A DNA stretch of 64,000 bases from Hygrocybe punicea (Eukaryota; Basidiomycota; Agaricomycetes; Agaricales; Hygrophoraceae): NCBI GenBank assembly GCA_963556145.1, contig OY744470.1, positions 3,348,001-3,412,000 of the forward strand. Direction: 5' to 3'. Shown here in pieces: positions 23,831 through 35,944 of this stretch (position 1 is its first letter; every line of letters begins with the position of its first letter). Made by a program: the position numbers and the translations under genes. The notes below the pieces were generated by a model, which worked only from the letters and a program-made list of their open reading frames with translations, made no database searches and was not told where the DNA came from.

Positions 23831-24309
23831 GTACAACCCTATGCCCCGTCAGTATTATAGCTTTTATTATAGCCTCGTCCCCCGTTCCCCCCATACTGGA
23901 TGTCAATCACGGTCTACCTACAAGCCGTCACTACACTACGTTCACGCACCCGTTTACCCAATCTCCGCCAATACAGTTATATTTTGGACCACCTGAACCT
24001 TCACACTGCGCTAAGTACTTGCTAGGACGATTCGAGGGATCTTTGGCCTTGCGTTGTGAGCCCGAACCCTTGCGAGGGAGGCATTCGAAGAGTATTGAGT
24101 TTGAAGAGAGTCTTGTATAGTCTGGTCATCTACCGCCCCCTGCGCGAGGACGACTTCCCGCTTCACGATATAAGGCCCCGGCCTTGATTCGAGGCATTCT
24201 GAGGGACTGGGAGTTGTGGCTTGAGAGTTTTTTGGTCAGTTTTGTTTGTTTTGTGTTCTTTTCTGTAGCAGTTGGCGACGAGGGCGTCGCCATGAGGAAA
24301 AGGGGCACT

Positions 24310-24468
24310 TGGAGTAGTGGGACCTGCCAGTCACGTGACCAGGCTCCCACGGTTGACCTAGTTAGTAGCCTTCCCGATGTAGTAGTCAGTCCATCATCCT
24401 TGCTATCCAGTCGACCTTTCCCTCGAGTCCTGTGTGAGCCCCCGGAGTGGTACCTCGGTACCACTCCA
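24310..24468 (+). mobile_element. 159-bp MITE, copy 2
   Basis: Same length and ends as the copy at 22485, about 99% identical by eye. Flanks CACT and ACGG show no clear duplication. It lies between a possible coding segment ending near 24300 and the short ORF that starts at 24481. Confidence 0.9.
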
Positions 24469-24480
24469 ACGGACACCATC

Positions 24481-24874
24481 ATGGACGAAATATGGGCAGA
24501 GGTTCTGGTCGCAAAATGGGCCAACAAGGTTACCCGTGACTGGCGAAGAAAGATCTTCGACGATTGGCTCCTCAAAGAGTTTTATGTCGGCAAGCATTCT
24601 CCATCGGCATTAATTCAACATGGCGCTGTTAGCACTGACGCCAGAGGACCTTGGTGAGTACATATACACATTGGCAGACAAATGGATTATGACATCTGGC
24701 ATCATAGATTGGGCGAAATATGATGAATCCGTGCTAGCATGGCACAGCGGATCCTCTGCAAATTGGTCGTTTGGTGGGCTGCCAGATGCCACAAAGCTTG
24801 AAATCATTGGTCAGGTTATTGCATGGTTACAGAGCAATCCGGATGTTTCCGAGTGGCGTGCAACATGCTGGTAG
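24481..24874 (+). other. Short ORFs, unrecognised
   Basis: Two overlapping frames: one begins MDEIWAEVLVAKWANKVTRD, rich in Trp/Lys; the other runs LTPEDLGEYIYTLADKWIM to 24874. They may be exons of one small gene across a GTGAGT at about 24654. No family recognised. Confidence 0.3.
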
Positions 24875-25786
24875 CTGGAGGCCAGAGATCTATCCCTGAT
24901 CAAAGATTATCTATGTATTGTTATCTATTATCAATATTTGAACGTGTTATCTATGATGTGTGATAATACGGTCTGTAGAAATTGTGCAAATTCCCCTCTG
25001 AGTGCTGGTTTTACCAGTGATTCACTGGTGTGTAAGTAATCCTGCCTAATTAGTAATGAGCAGCAGTTCCCGTTACACCATGAGCACAGCTCAGGGCTAG
25101 CTCAGGGTTCGAAGTTCCCACCCTTTGGCAATCGTCGGAAGTGGCTGGATCTGAACCTTTTATGGTGTTTACTGTCTTAGTGATTCTGGAAGGCGTTCTG
25201 GAAGCATTTGATGTGGAGGTTGCTCAAACCCGAAGTGATGGATCTGAGAGGGTTCTGCTAGACCAATTTTTAATACAAATTTTCAGCACCATTTCAAGCC
25301 TAGTTTAGCAGGCACGTTCAAACAGTCCCTGTGAACCCTCGACAAACCTTTGACTGATGGTCCCTGAGGCCTGAGGCCTGAGGCTTCACCATGGATTGGA
25401 TAGGCAGTAAACCCTGGCTTGGCTATAATATACGAAAAGTGCTGTATTGCAAAATACTGGAATATTACAATAGGCCATTAAATGAACGTAAAAATAACTG
25501 TATGAAAGAGAGCAACAACATGATATCACAACAGCAACATAGTCGCGCAGAATCACCACATCAGAGCCTTTTCAATCTTTTGTTGCCAGACAACCGATGG
25601 AGTTGTGGTAGTTTGTTTCCCCTGCTTGTGTCCAGGATACTTCTCGAGGTCGTCTTGGAAAGCTAGCATAAAAATCCTTTTATTAATAACAATGGTTAAT
25701 ACTCGTAACAAGACACGCAAATAAAGAAACTCATGCTGTCCACTCGATATTCTCATCTTCCACCATTGGCGCAGTTGCCTGAATTT
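24875..25786. other. No supported gene
   Basis: AT-rich. A possible B-box-like GGGTTCGAAGTTCC at about 25106 and a triple GCCTGAG repeat at about 25365 are the only structures noted. Confidence 0.4.
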
Positions 25787-26660
25787 TCAGATGGGCTTCT
25801 TGTAATAAGTCATCGACAAATGTCCAAAATTTCCCTGGACCATAGCTTCGTTCGTCCACAGGAACCCAATCTTCATTTCCATCTGCTTCAGGGCCTTCTT
25901 CTGAGCCACCGTTTGTCGCATGGGCAATTCCACCGAAATTGCAGTCATCAAGAGTGCTGAAATCAAAATCACCTCCTTGGCCACCCTCACTTCTGTCTTT
26001 GTCAACATTACCAGGGTGGTGGCTAGATGTGGAGCTAGGACCATCGGGTGTGGGCCTGCCACTGCCAAACTTGGTTTCGAAGTGGACATAACAGCCTCTC
26101 TAGAATCAAACATGATGAATAGTAGAGCGATAAGTTTATGAAGCATACAAAATATGATATATGTAGTGGAGGGCCGTTACTTCCATTCCAGGTGGGGTCA
26201 GTGCTTTTGATAACATGCCAATATGCTGCGGCCTCTTGTCTTTTCCATTTTTAAGTTTGGTGGCAGTAGAGAATGCAATCTCATTTTAGCATCAGCACAG
26301 TTAAAACAAATGTGATGCACAATGAGGCATACCTTTTGTGTGATCAAGCTGCGTAAATTAGTCAGTGGTTCTTTCATGAGTGTTGACAGTATTTGAGCTA
26401 ATTCAGGGTCTTCGAGAGCTTCAGAGGGTACTTTGAAGATGCCAGGGTCATCGCGGATCAAATCCTACCATAGATATGGATAAGAAGTCTTGGAATGAAA
26501 GTATGTGATCCTGCTTACAAGAATATGCTCCGCAAGATCAGTAACATATGCTGTTAAGTTGGGGGAGAGAAGACAAGCGAGAAGCTGATCTTGCAGATAT
26601 TTCTGTGACGGAAGGTTGGCACCACTAGCCAATATCCATGACAAATAAATGATACCCGGA
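25787..26660 (-). CDS. Hypothetical protein, multi-exon
   Basis: Plausible exons on the minus strand: 26660-26522 (WILASGANLPSQKYLQDQLL...), then after an intron 26467-26330 (DDPGIFKVPSEALEDPELAQ..LTNLRSLITQK), then 26290-26200, and possibly 26146-25787. The pattern of a conserved helical segment followed by a low-complexity Thr/Ala/Pro tail recalls multicopy uncharacterised Agaricomycete proteins. The hAT element at 26679 begins about 20 bp upstream of the first exon and may have cut off the 5' end. Function unknown. Confidence 0.4.
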
Positions 26661-27199
26661 ATTCCAGGGACTTTAGCATAGTGATGGACAGGTCAGGTTT
26701 GGAACCATGGTTCGAACCTGAACTGATGAGAACTGAACCATGGTTCAGGTCCAGGTTTGAGGCCAGGTATGAACTGGACCTGAAGTCCGGTTCTGTGTTC
26801 GGCCTTTTTGTCACGGTCCAGAACCCATTCGGACCAGTCCGAACCCCAAACTTCGAGGTCAGGCGGTCACAGGTCAGGTGGCCCTAACCGACTCGTGACC
26901 TTGCTGATCGCGTTGTTTTCTATTGTTTAATGTTTATCACCCACATTCTCCTACAAATACCAACTCTTGACAACGCTCTCGCTCAGCTGTGCCCCCATCC
27001 CCCTCTGTCCAATTCACCCCTCGCTGCTCGACCACATTCTTCTTTTGTTCCCTGTCATTAACAAAACCATCTCATGGTTCAGCCTTTCCCTCTCTTGCTG
27101 AAGCTCACATTGGTGTTTTCCTGGTATGTTTCATGCCTTTCCTTTTGTATTGTTTGGCTCATCCCCTTTTTTTCAGCCTATCCTTCTCAGTCCAGGGAC

Positions 27200-27665
27200 A
27201 GTAAATTTTTGACCAAGTTGCGCAGATTTCCCATCTGCCTTGCGATACATTCGACCCACTTTCTCTCGACACTTTGCCCTTCTTGTACATACCTTTATTC
27301 TCTGTAGTTGTTGGTCTAACCAGGTTTCATAGATTGCCCATCTCTCTCGCAATACATTCGACCTGCTTTCTCTCGACATAGCGCCCAACCTTTCCCTTCT
27401 GGTACGTACATTTCTTCTCTGTAGTTTGGTCTAACCAGGTTTCACAGATTGCCCATCTCGCTCGCAATATTTTCGACCCGCTTTCTCTCGACACAGCCCC
27501 CAACCTTTCCCTTCCGGTATGTACTTTTATTCTCTGTAGTTGTTGGTCTAACCAGTTGCACAGATTACCCATCTGTCTCGCGATACATTCGGCCTGCTTT
27601 CTCTCGAAGGAGTCGATGCAGCACCCAACCTTTCCCTTCTGGTACATATCTTTATTCTCTGTAGC
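27200..27665 (+). repeat. ~106-116-bp tandem repeat, 4 units
   Basis: Four units starting near 27217, 27323, 27439 and 27555, each with CAGATT.CCCATCT, TTTCTCTCGA, CCCAACCTTTCCCTTC and TTATTCTCTGTAGTTGTT. They lie in the leader between the hAT left end and the transposase start. Confidence 0.9.
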
Positions 27666-27752
27666 TGTTTCATGTCCCTAATTATCTAATTATCTGTATA
27701 GTTCTCATCATCAGAAGATTTTGCAATACCGCTAAAGTGTAAGGGTCGGCTG

Positions 27753-30700
27753 ATGCCTCAGTGGTATATAAAGAAGTATTCAGCACTCTTTCATGCACAT
27801 ACTACAATGGTGGACTGTGCTGTAGACAGCGATGGCCAGCTTCTCGACGCTTCTGAGATTGTTTGGTACAATGATGCCGACGATGATACTCCCATTCTCA
27901 CTCATACAAAAAAGCTCCCTCTCTGTTCTCCCTCTCCTAAGATAGCAGGTTCTCGCCGTACTAGCCATATCTCACGTCCTTCGAACAAAGTTCGTGACCC
28001 TGACAACGTCGAATCTAATGTCGCAGCAGTCAAAAGGAAGGCCACTGCTAAGGAGAATCCTCGACGTGTCGCTCGCCGAATCATTGCTGACAGCAACACT
28101 GACAGCGACAAGGAAAATACCGACCCCAAGGGATCCCCCTTGCAGGAGGTTGCTGATGAGGAAGGTCGCGATGATGCTACAGAGATCATTGCTGATGACA
28201 CCGACACTGAAATCAATTACAAGTCCACCAAATCCATGGGTGATACTGATCGCCAGGTGAGTTTTTTGATGGAGTTACTTAGACTGCCGCTGAATAAAAT
28301 ATCTCAAGTTCGCTAGCTTTCGGACCAAGAGTGACCGAACAGCTGATGTGCGCACCATCTTCGAACGTGATGACCATCACGCCAATATTGACACGGGCAA
28401 GGAGGAATCTGGCCACTGGTGCCGAGTGTGCAAGTATGTACAATGGATGTTATCATGGTTCACAATGTCTGATTGGTTGAACATAGGAGCAAACTTATTA
28501 GGAAGAAGTATTGCTTCTTCACTGGAGGAGTTTCATCATTGACCATGCACATTTCACGGTGATACAACCACCACATCAAACATTCATTTTGGCTAATATT
28601 TTAACTCTCCAGCCACCCTGATCACGTTAGGGTCTACAAAGACCGTTGCAGCCAAATGGGTATTCCTCTCCATCCTTGAGTGCTCCTCAAAGAGACGAGT
28701 GCTAGTAGTCTGGACAAGTGAGTTCTCAATCGTGTGTTAATTGTTGCCTTCTATATCACATAATTAGACACGAACAATCTACTTTGGATGGATCAATTAC
28801 CTGTCAGCCAAAGGTCCCGGCATTCTCGACCAATGGTCTCCTTGACTACATGGTTGAACTGATGGTCTGTGAGGATAAGGTGACGTACTCTCTCTTTTGG
28901 TATATGCATTTATTAATAGTAAGAACTACAGGCCTTCCAACTTGTTGACAAAGGCCCGTTTCGCCATCTCATCACCTACCTTTGCCTGACACTTTGTGAC
29001 AAGGATATTCCACATCGCAAAAAACTTCAAACCGAGATTTTGTGGAGGGCAATGCAGGCAGAAGAGCGTGTCAAGTCACAGCTCCAGGTACGCTACTTGA
29101 TTGAGATATAATATTTGCTGAATCGTTATCACTTGCAGGATATCCCTGGCCAAGTCTCTTTTACATTCGATTCGTGGACGTCCAAGAATGGGGACCCTTT
29201 TTTCTCAATTACTGGACACTATATAACTGCGCCAGTTGACCATCCAGAAGAATGGGAACTGAAGACAGAACAGCTTGCTTTTGCACAAATTGAAGGCAAC
29301 CACTTGGGTGCCAATCTCACGAGCATTATTATCCGTGTTGTTGACCGCTATGACATCCATCAAAAGGTATGTTTATTTGTATCTCTATGACTTATATCTG
29401 ACCTGTTGCATAGGTTGGCTGGTTCATGTCCAATAATGCCTCCAACAATGATACTGCCATGAAGGAACTTGGGAAAATGTTGGATCCCTTTGAACGACAC
29501 TGGGATCCTACTCAGCGAAGGATCAGGTAAGTTGCCCTGCTGTTGATGCTATTCACTCTTTCACGGTGACCGTCAGGTGCATGGAACATGCGATTCATCT
29601 TGCCGCTGGTCACTTCATCAAAGGCGTGGCACCCACTTCTGGCCAGGCCCTTCTCCGGAAGGTGAAGGATGCCTTCAAAGGTGCAAATATGGATGACGTA
29701 CTAGACCTCAATCGACTTCAAGAGTATTCCGGTTATGACGGCGACATGGAGGGAAATGGGGAAGATGATGACATCACCGACCTTGGATTTGAAGTTGGTG
29801 ATGCTGTGGGTAAAGCGCTGGCTTTAGTTACGCAGGCACATCTTTAATTGGATCAATTTAATTGCACTTCTGAATGAATGATTAGATCCACAAATCGCCT
29901 CAAGCCAGGGAATTTTTAACACAGTGTTGTCGTGAAGTCGACGCCCCAGCACTTCAGTTGCTGGGGTGGATTCGCACTCAATGGGCGTCCTTATTTGACT
30001 TCTTGGACCATATACTCACACTCAAACATGTATGTATTTCACATACCTAGTCTATCTATCTGCGCAGTGACTAATCATCTTGACCTAGGGTGTCAACCGC
30101 TTTGTCCAACTAGCTGATGACAGCGAGAAAGTCCCTGACCTGAAGGGTAAATCTTATGCTGACTTCAGACTTTATCGGGGTGACTGGGATAAACTAGAAT
30201 TAATGCGTGAGGTTTTGCAGGTATGAATGTTTGTTATCACATTTTAACCCTATGTCATTAATCTTTATTACTAGGAGCCTGCAAATGTGCAACAGACGTT
30301 TTCGAGTTCTCGGGATCCCACTGTTTGGCACACGATTCCAGTCCTCAAATTCCTCCAGGAAGCCTGGGAAAATATGTCGAAACATAAGAAATTTGAAGAG
30401 CTCCACGTCCCAATTGAGGCTGGGTTGGCGAATCTCCAAAAGTGGTACAGAAAAGTTGACGACACTGATGCTTATTTCATTTGTCTTGGTCAGTCACTTC
30501 ATTTTCGCATTTGATGTGCTACTGATCTTTATTTCCCGAGCACTTGATCCCAACATTAAATTAGCATATGCTGAAGGAAAATGGGATGTAGAGTATTACG
30601 AACTAGGGGTGCAAGCTCTAGAAAAAGCAATTCGTAGGAATTTGCTATCTAGTTTACAATTTCTCATGTTCGTCAACAGTTTGACTGCTACTATGTTCAA

Positions 30701-31287
30701 CCGTTGGTCACAGCTACCAACGATGGGAATATCTTGCCAGGTATGCCTCACTTTACACTGTTTTAGATTATGGCTAATGCCTGCTTGCAGTTACTAGAAA
30801 CCCCCAATATGGGTACACATGGATGAGGGCAGCTGTACAAGCTCGCCAAGATGCAGATCGTGCCAAAACGGGACCTAGGGATGAACTCAAGATCTATTTA
30901 ACCAGCCCTCTCGAACATGTGGAGAACGTAGTTTCGTGGTGGGGTGTATGTTCAGTTGTCTTTCGAGATCTTGGTCCAGAACTAACTTGTACATAGCATC
31001 ACATGTTGCAGTATCCTACCCTATCATGCATGGCGCGTGATTATCTTGTGATACAAGGCTCTGCTGTTCCTTCGGAACGTGCGTTTTCGAGTGGTGATTT
31101 GACAGCTACATCACGACGCAATAGGCTGTCAGTGCGAACATTTGAGAGCTTACAGCTTCTCAAGAGCGCTTACCGGAATGGTCACATGGTGGCCGCTGAA
31201 CAAGCAGAGGAGCATTTAAAGGTGATCTGGGATGAGATTAAAGTTGATGCTAGTGAAGACAATGATGATGGCGAGATGGGAATCTGA
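27753..31287 (+). CDS. hAT-family transposase
   Basis: Multi-exon hAT transposase. The N-terminus is acidic and Ser/Asp-rich (nuclear-type). A BED-like zinc finger lies at about 28400-28630 (WCRVCK...GGVSSLTMHISRH). The RNase-H-like core begins at about 29140 with VSFTFDSWTSKNGDPFF (catalytic Asp in FDSW), continues with HYITAPVDHPEEWE, VGWFMSNNASNNDTAM and RCMEHAIHLAAGHF, and later KWYRKVDD. The C-terminal dimerisation region is at 31010-31185 (YPTLSCMARDYLVIQ, then SAVPSERAFSSG, RNRLSVRTFESLQLLKS). Ten or more introns of about 50-70 bp are implied. One in-frame TGA (28677-28679, IPLHP*VLL) is seen between the zinc finger and the core. If it is not removed by splicing the gene is dead. Otherwise the structure looks intact. 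Confidence 0.85.
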
Positions 31288-31571
31288 TGGGAAGCCGGTT
31301 GTTAATGGTAAACAGAAAATTGACATGTCTTGTGTTATACCCAGATCCTTAGCTACGTTTTATAGTGTTTGAAAAAAAAAATAACTGCATTTATTAAAAT
31401 TTGAGTTTGGTTCTTGGTTCTAAGATTGCCGAACCAGAACTGGACCTGAAAGAACCGGAACCGATGGTTCGGTCTGAGGTTCTGAGCTTGAGTAGAACCG
31501 GACCTGAGGTTCGGTCCGGGGTTCACCAAATTTGGCTAAGAACCAGACCGAACCAGACCTGTCCATCACTA

Positions 31572-32207
31572 GCCCCTGCGAAGGTGAGTACCCACTGGTT
31601 CAATGGTAGCACCCCATGTATCCTTATTTTTTGTTTCTTTTATTTCCCTTTTATTTGCTGTATTATCATGTATATTAGTCTATATACACTATCTAGAGGC
31701 ACTAATATATTATATACAAAAAAATCAGCTTGAAAAGACAGGGGGAGAGTGAGTAAGTCGAGCTTGCTGTTGCTGACAGTGAGCTCAAGGTCCCTGACAG
31801 CAGCGGAAAGATCCGGGGTAGCAGCAGAAAGATCCGGGGTAGCAGTGGAAAGATCCTGTTCCCGTTCCCTGTTTTGGACAGATATCATTATCTAATATAC
31901 TATATACAACTTTGTAGTTAAAGTGTTCCCAGTATTGCTGGAGATATTGCTGGTGTAGAGAATTAATTATAAGGAAATCAAGTCAAACTATACTAGACAG
32001 CAACACCTGCAGTCTAGTCTAGTTTGAATGCAAGTGTGGGAAGGTCAGGTGCCACTATTCCCAACAATTACATAGTATGCTATCATGCACCCTGTGTGAT
32101 ACACACGCACGCATTATCCGGAAGGACTACATGCCACTCAACAATCACATCTTTGCCTTCACTTTCACCGCTCTCAACCTGGTGTTCTGCATCGCCTCGT
32201 CTGAAAA
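31572..32207. other. No gene; 21-bp repeats
   Basis: Between the hAT right end and the lactate dehydrogenase stop. Contains about 2.7 copies of a 21-bp repeat (GCAGMRGAAAGATCCGGGGTA, 31798-31856; unit written as consensus start GCAG..GAAAGATCC). The last 200 bp would be the 3' UTR of the minus-strand gene. Confidence 0.5.
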
Positions 32208-34790
32208 TCACACATGAGCAATTGTGTCGTTTGGGGTCAATAAGGCAAATTCGGGGAAAAACGTTAACCCACAATTGGCATCGTACAGCATGTCTGCAGG
32301 GACGGTTGCAATGTGTGTATGAATATTCGATGCATCCACCATCGTGGGGACAACGTCCTGGATAGTGGGTGCGCCCAAAAGACGCATATTCATCTCAAAC
32401 TCATCCTGTTCCAGGCAGTCCACATAATAATACACAATAGCGCACAAGTGAATCAGCCGATTTATGGAAGGAACACTAGGAAGAAGAGGTGACGGACGCA
32501 CCCGGAGAATTTGCAGCCCTCGGTCTACACCTTCCGTGCCGTATGATGACAATGCATACAAGAATGACCGCCCAATACCGACTATCCGAATCGACAAGAT
32601 GACAAACGACATTTCAGAGTCAGTCTCCACACCCCACCAGGACAGGGAGCCCGATGGAGACACAAATACATACTCACCTGCCGAGGCACCCAATGCCACC
32701 GCCTTCAGCGCATCTGTCGCGCGCCGCACTCCACCATCGACAAACAACGCAAACCGTGTGCTTGGCACCACAAGCCCACGTTTCTCGCGTAAATGCGCGG
32801 TAACTTCTACGAGGACTTCGATCCCAGAGCGCGAGAAATCAAGCTGCCGCCCACCATGGTTCGACAGCACGATACCAGCGAGGCCGTGGTCGTATGCCAT
32901 GAGGGCGTCCTGTCGAGGCAAGCTCGGTCAAGTTAGCAAGTGAGAATGAGAGCGGTGAAGCTGGGGTACGAACTTCCCAGCATTGGACACCTTTGAGTAT
33001 GAGTGGCACTTGACGGGCCATTAGTGAATCTGGGCAACGTGAAGGACAAGTCAGTCGGTTTACGCACTTTTTGTAATACTTTTGAACCACGCAATGTCGC
33101 CCCAGTGGAGCCCGGGGTCAATAAATGACTGGAACGAGGTCAATTGAAAGGATAGAATACGTTGATGGCCATATGATACGTACACTGATAGCTCTTGCTG
33201 CGCCCTTGGAGCGATCGACTGCCTGCCCAGCCTTGCTGATCTCCGAAGGGTCTTCTGCCTCGAACTTCATGCGCATATCCTGCAAAGTGAGAATAAATGT
33301 TAAGGTGACATGGCAATTCAGTGATGTTGGAGACAAGAAGAGCACTAGATAGAACCTTCTCGCGGTGTCCAAGCTGCGGCGCATCTACTGTGATGAACAG
33401 ACCTTTGATCCCACGCGCCTCCGCATGCTGCACGATCCGCCGTGTAATGTCCCTGTCTCGGTTCACATACCTGCCAATCCATGAATAACACAACACAACC
33501 ATCAGCACAGCCTCGCAAAGTACGGGAACGGGTATGGCAGTGGCTCACAGCTGGAGGAATTGTACCTGACCAGGCCGTGCGGCATCGACGATCTCATCGA
33601 ATGAACATGAGGCCAACGTTGGGATCTGTGCCAAAGTTAGTGGATACATTGGCTGAACTTGAGTAGAATAAACACCATCTGGATTATATCGTGCTTCGCC
33701 GCTGCACGGGTTAGCGTTAGCTCGCCTTCAGGGTGTCCCAGTTTTCCCAGGGCGGTCGCGGTCTGGAATGCAAGTAACATGGTAGGAAAGGAGGAGTGAG
33801 AGAGTAGCACTCACGATATAAATTGGCATGCTAGAGTAGTGTCCAAGGATCGTCGTAGAAGGGTCGACAACCGTAACATCACGTAGAACACGCGGGCGGA
33901 ACCATATCCTACAAGTGCCGGTTTTAATGTGGGGAGGGCAGCGGACAGGTGAGAGGTGCTGATATGGAAGAAATGTACCTGTGGAAGGCAGCGTGGTTTT
34001 CCCGCGCTGTGATCTCGTCATCTGCGGCAGAGGAATAATACGCCCAAGCTTTGTCAGGCATGACCTGTCTTGCGATCGCCTGGGTAACATAACACTCGAG
34101 AGATGAGATCCAAAAACTTGCGAGAGACAGAACAACCTTCATACCTCAAAGTCATGCAGATTCAGGATCTCGTCCAACGGGGGCCGTGCATCGAAGCGCG
34201 CCCGCCGGGCAATCTCTTCTTCGGTGATCACGACCCCTACCCGCTCCACCGTTTCAGGGTCTACAGGACCTAAGCTGAATTTACATTAAAAGTCAGGTAA
34301 GCCCCCAAAAATGGGCAAGTAAGGTTGACTGACTGCTTCTCGGGTGGGAGATTTGTAGTGATTGCATCTGGTGGATGGATCGGCTCATACTCCTGCCTGA
34401 GTCGCGTCAGCCGACGGAGAAAACTATTGAATACTGCCTGACTGGTTGGACGTACGTAGCGTCTTTCCCAGCATATTTCAGGATGATCTTGCTTCCTCCT
34501 GAAGAGTGTGAGAGTGCAAAAGGGCGATACAATAATATTGGTAGTGGACGCACCAGGATGTTCTATAGCAAATTCATCAAGGAGGGCGCATATTCGATAA
34601 GCAATGATATTCACCAGGTAAAAACTCTGTTACGTCGTAAATATGGCCTGTCCCAACATCATGAGTGAATGCGACACAAGAACGGTTACAGCTTAGAGAG
34701 CGCACCATGAACTATGATCCAACAACTCTCTCTGGTGTTGTGCTCTGCGACGGTCTTTCCAGATATTGGTTTTCCATCCGGGACAGTCAT
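32208..34790 (-). CDS. CYB2: Cytochrome b2-type L-lactate dehydrogenase
   Basis: FMN-dependent 2-hydroxyacid dehydrogenase fused to a cytochrome b5 domain; oxidises L-lactate (or a close analogue) to the keto acid and passes electrons to cytochrome c. I placed 17 exons with GT-AG introns of 49-96 bp; the exons total 1539 nt (512 residues). Heme domain: SGKTVAEHNT..CWIIVHG, HIYDVTEFLPEHPGG (heme His in HPGG), then YEPIHPPDA (second heme His). FMN barrel: TALGKLGHPEGE, YVNRDRDITRR, GLFITVDAPQLGHREK, SFIDPGLHWGDI, LILKGVQ (catalytic Lys), LSNHGGRQLD (catalytic His and FMN-binding Arg), LFVDGGVRRATD and AVGIGRSFLYA. No mitochondrial presequence precedes the b5 domain, so the location may be cytosolic. 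Exon 3 (34562-34554) is only 9 nt. Substrate could instead be glycolate or mandelate. Confidence 0.95.
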
Positions 34791-34991
34791 GTTGTGCTTC
34801 AAGCACCGGTCGCGGGCCGAGAAGCTTTTGTACAACAGATACAAACAACAGTCAGACTCGGGCATTGCCGTAGTAGATTCGCTGTCGTTGTCTCCCTTAA
34901 AATAGACCTTATTCGTCGTTATCCATCGTCGTCTCGCCAATCTGGACGACGCCACAAATGTGTCTGTGAATTCCGACTTCGGCTTCCTACA
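34791..34991. promoter_or_regulatory. Shared divergent promoter region
   Basis: Only 201 bp separate the start codons of the lactate dehydrogenase (minus) and the YoaK-like gene (plus), so both promoters must overlap here. No clear TATA box stands out. Confidence 0.5.
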
Positions 34992-35944
34992 ATGGAACAA
35001 GAACGATGTTCAATCAGCTCTCCATTTCTCCTCGCTCAGATTGATCCAAAGAAAGCCACGGCGCTGCTAGTAGCCTATTCGTTCATGACGGGCTTTATGT
35101 GCGCTCTCCTCACAAGTGCCTTGTCATCAAGATCTCACCTTAAAACAGAGACTCTATTTCATTCACTGCCACCTTTGTATGGTGTGGATTTCAAACCGGT
35201 AACTTTGTCCAGGCAATAACGACATTTACTTTACAGTACATCAGTCTCATTTCTTCATCAATAGTTGGCCCTCGCCCTCGCCCGTCTGTTCGCAGGGGCT
35301 CCGGGACATCGCGATTCATCATTTCACCGTGCAGATCAGCAGGCTCTCGTTTCACTCATCACGTTCAACTTGGGTTCATCAATCGGACGGCTCGGAGACA
35401 GACTGGGTGCCTTGACCCGCCGATGGCTCGTCCTCGGAACATTCCTCCAAGCCCTCTTCACAATGGCCGCAGCAATATCAATTTGGAAGAGTGCCCAGCC
35501 GAGCGTGGCCGCTTCCCGTGGCGATCCCGCCTGGTCAAACTTCCTCTCCTTCGTCGGCGTCGCCTTTATGAGTGCCAGCCTCGGCTTGCAGGGGATAATG
35601 GGAAAGAGGCTCAACTCCCCATTCGGCACCACCCGTGCGTGACTTTGAATCTGAATCCCGCAAGCCTCACATATTCGTATGCAACAGTCGTCCTCACCAC
35701 GATCTGGTGCGAACTCGTCGCTGATCCTCACCTATACGAACGTCGTTGGGTCCGCTCACGCGATCACAAGCTCCTCGGGGCCTTCTTTATATTTTTCGGC
35801 GGCTTCGTTGGCCGTGCCCTCGTTGATGACATCGGTGCAGCTGGCGCCCTCGGTATTGGTACTGGCATCCGTGTCCTTATCACCCTGGGTTGGTTGTTCG
35901 TCCCTAGCAGTGACAGCGAGCTGGTATCGGGAGAGAAGAGATAG
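34992..35944 (+). CDS. YoaK/DUF1275 family membrane protein
   Basis: Polytopic membrane protein of the YoaK (DUF1275) family. Four exons, 34992-35098, 35149-35212, 35265-35634 and 35688-35944, total 798 nt (265 residues). Family landmarks: AQIDPKKATALLVAYSFMTG, F-I-D-SISF.ATFVWCGFQTGNFVQ, LALALARLF, WLVLGTFLQALFTMAAA, SASLGLQGIMGKR, TTIWCELVADP, and ALVDDIGAAGALGIGTGIRV near the end, with about six hydrophobic segments. The start fits the usual short N-terminus. The second intron (35213-35264) begins with GC rather than GT; the only nearby GT would break the frame. Transport substrate unknown. It is divergent from the lactate dehydrogenase, which hints at co-expression but does not prove it. 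Confidence 0.88.

Larger units (their letters stand above)
26679..31571 (+). mobile_element. Autonomous-type hAT transposon, 4893 bp
   Basis: Terminal inverted repeats TAGTGATGGACAGGTCAGGT (left) and, reversed from the right, TAGTGATGGACAGGTCTGGT. Subterminal regions are full of GGTTC/GAACC motifs in both orientations, as in the other hAT elements here. The flanking 8-mers CTTTAGCA and GCCCCTGC do not match, so the target duplication has decayed or one flank was rearranged. It contains one transposase gene and a 5' tandem repeat. Confidence 0.85.

Noticed and set aside
25080..25130. tRNA-like sequence with GGTTCGAAGTTCC
   Set aside because: No acceptor stem or anticodon arm could be paired.
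26671..31579. 8-bp target duplication for the large hAT
   Set aside because: CTTTAGCA and GCCCCTGC agree at too few positions; not claimed.
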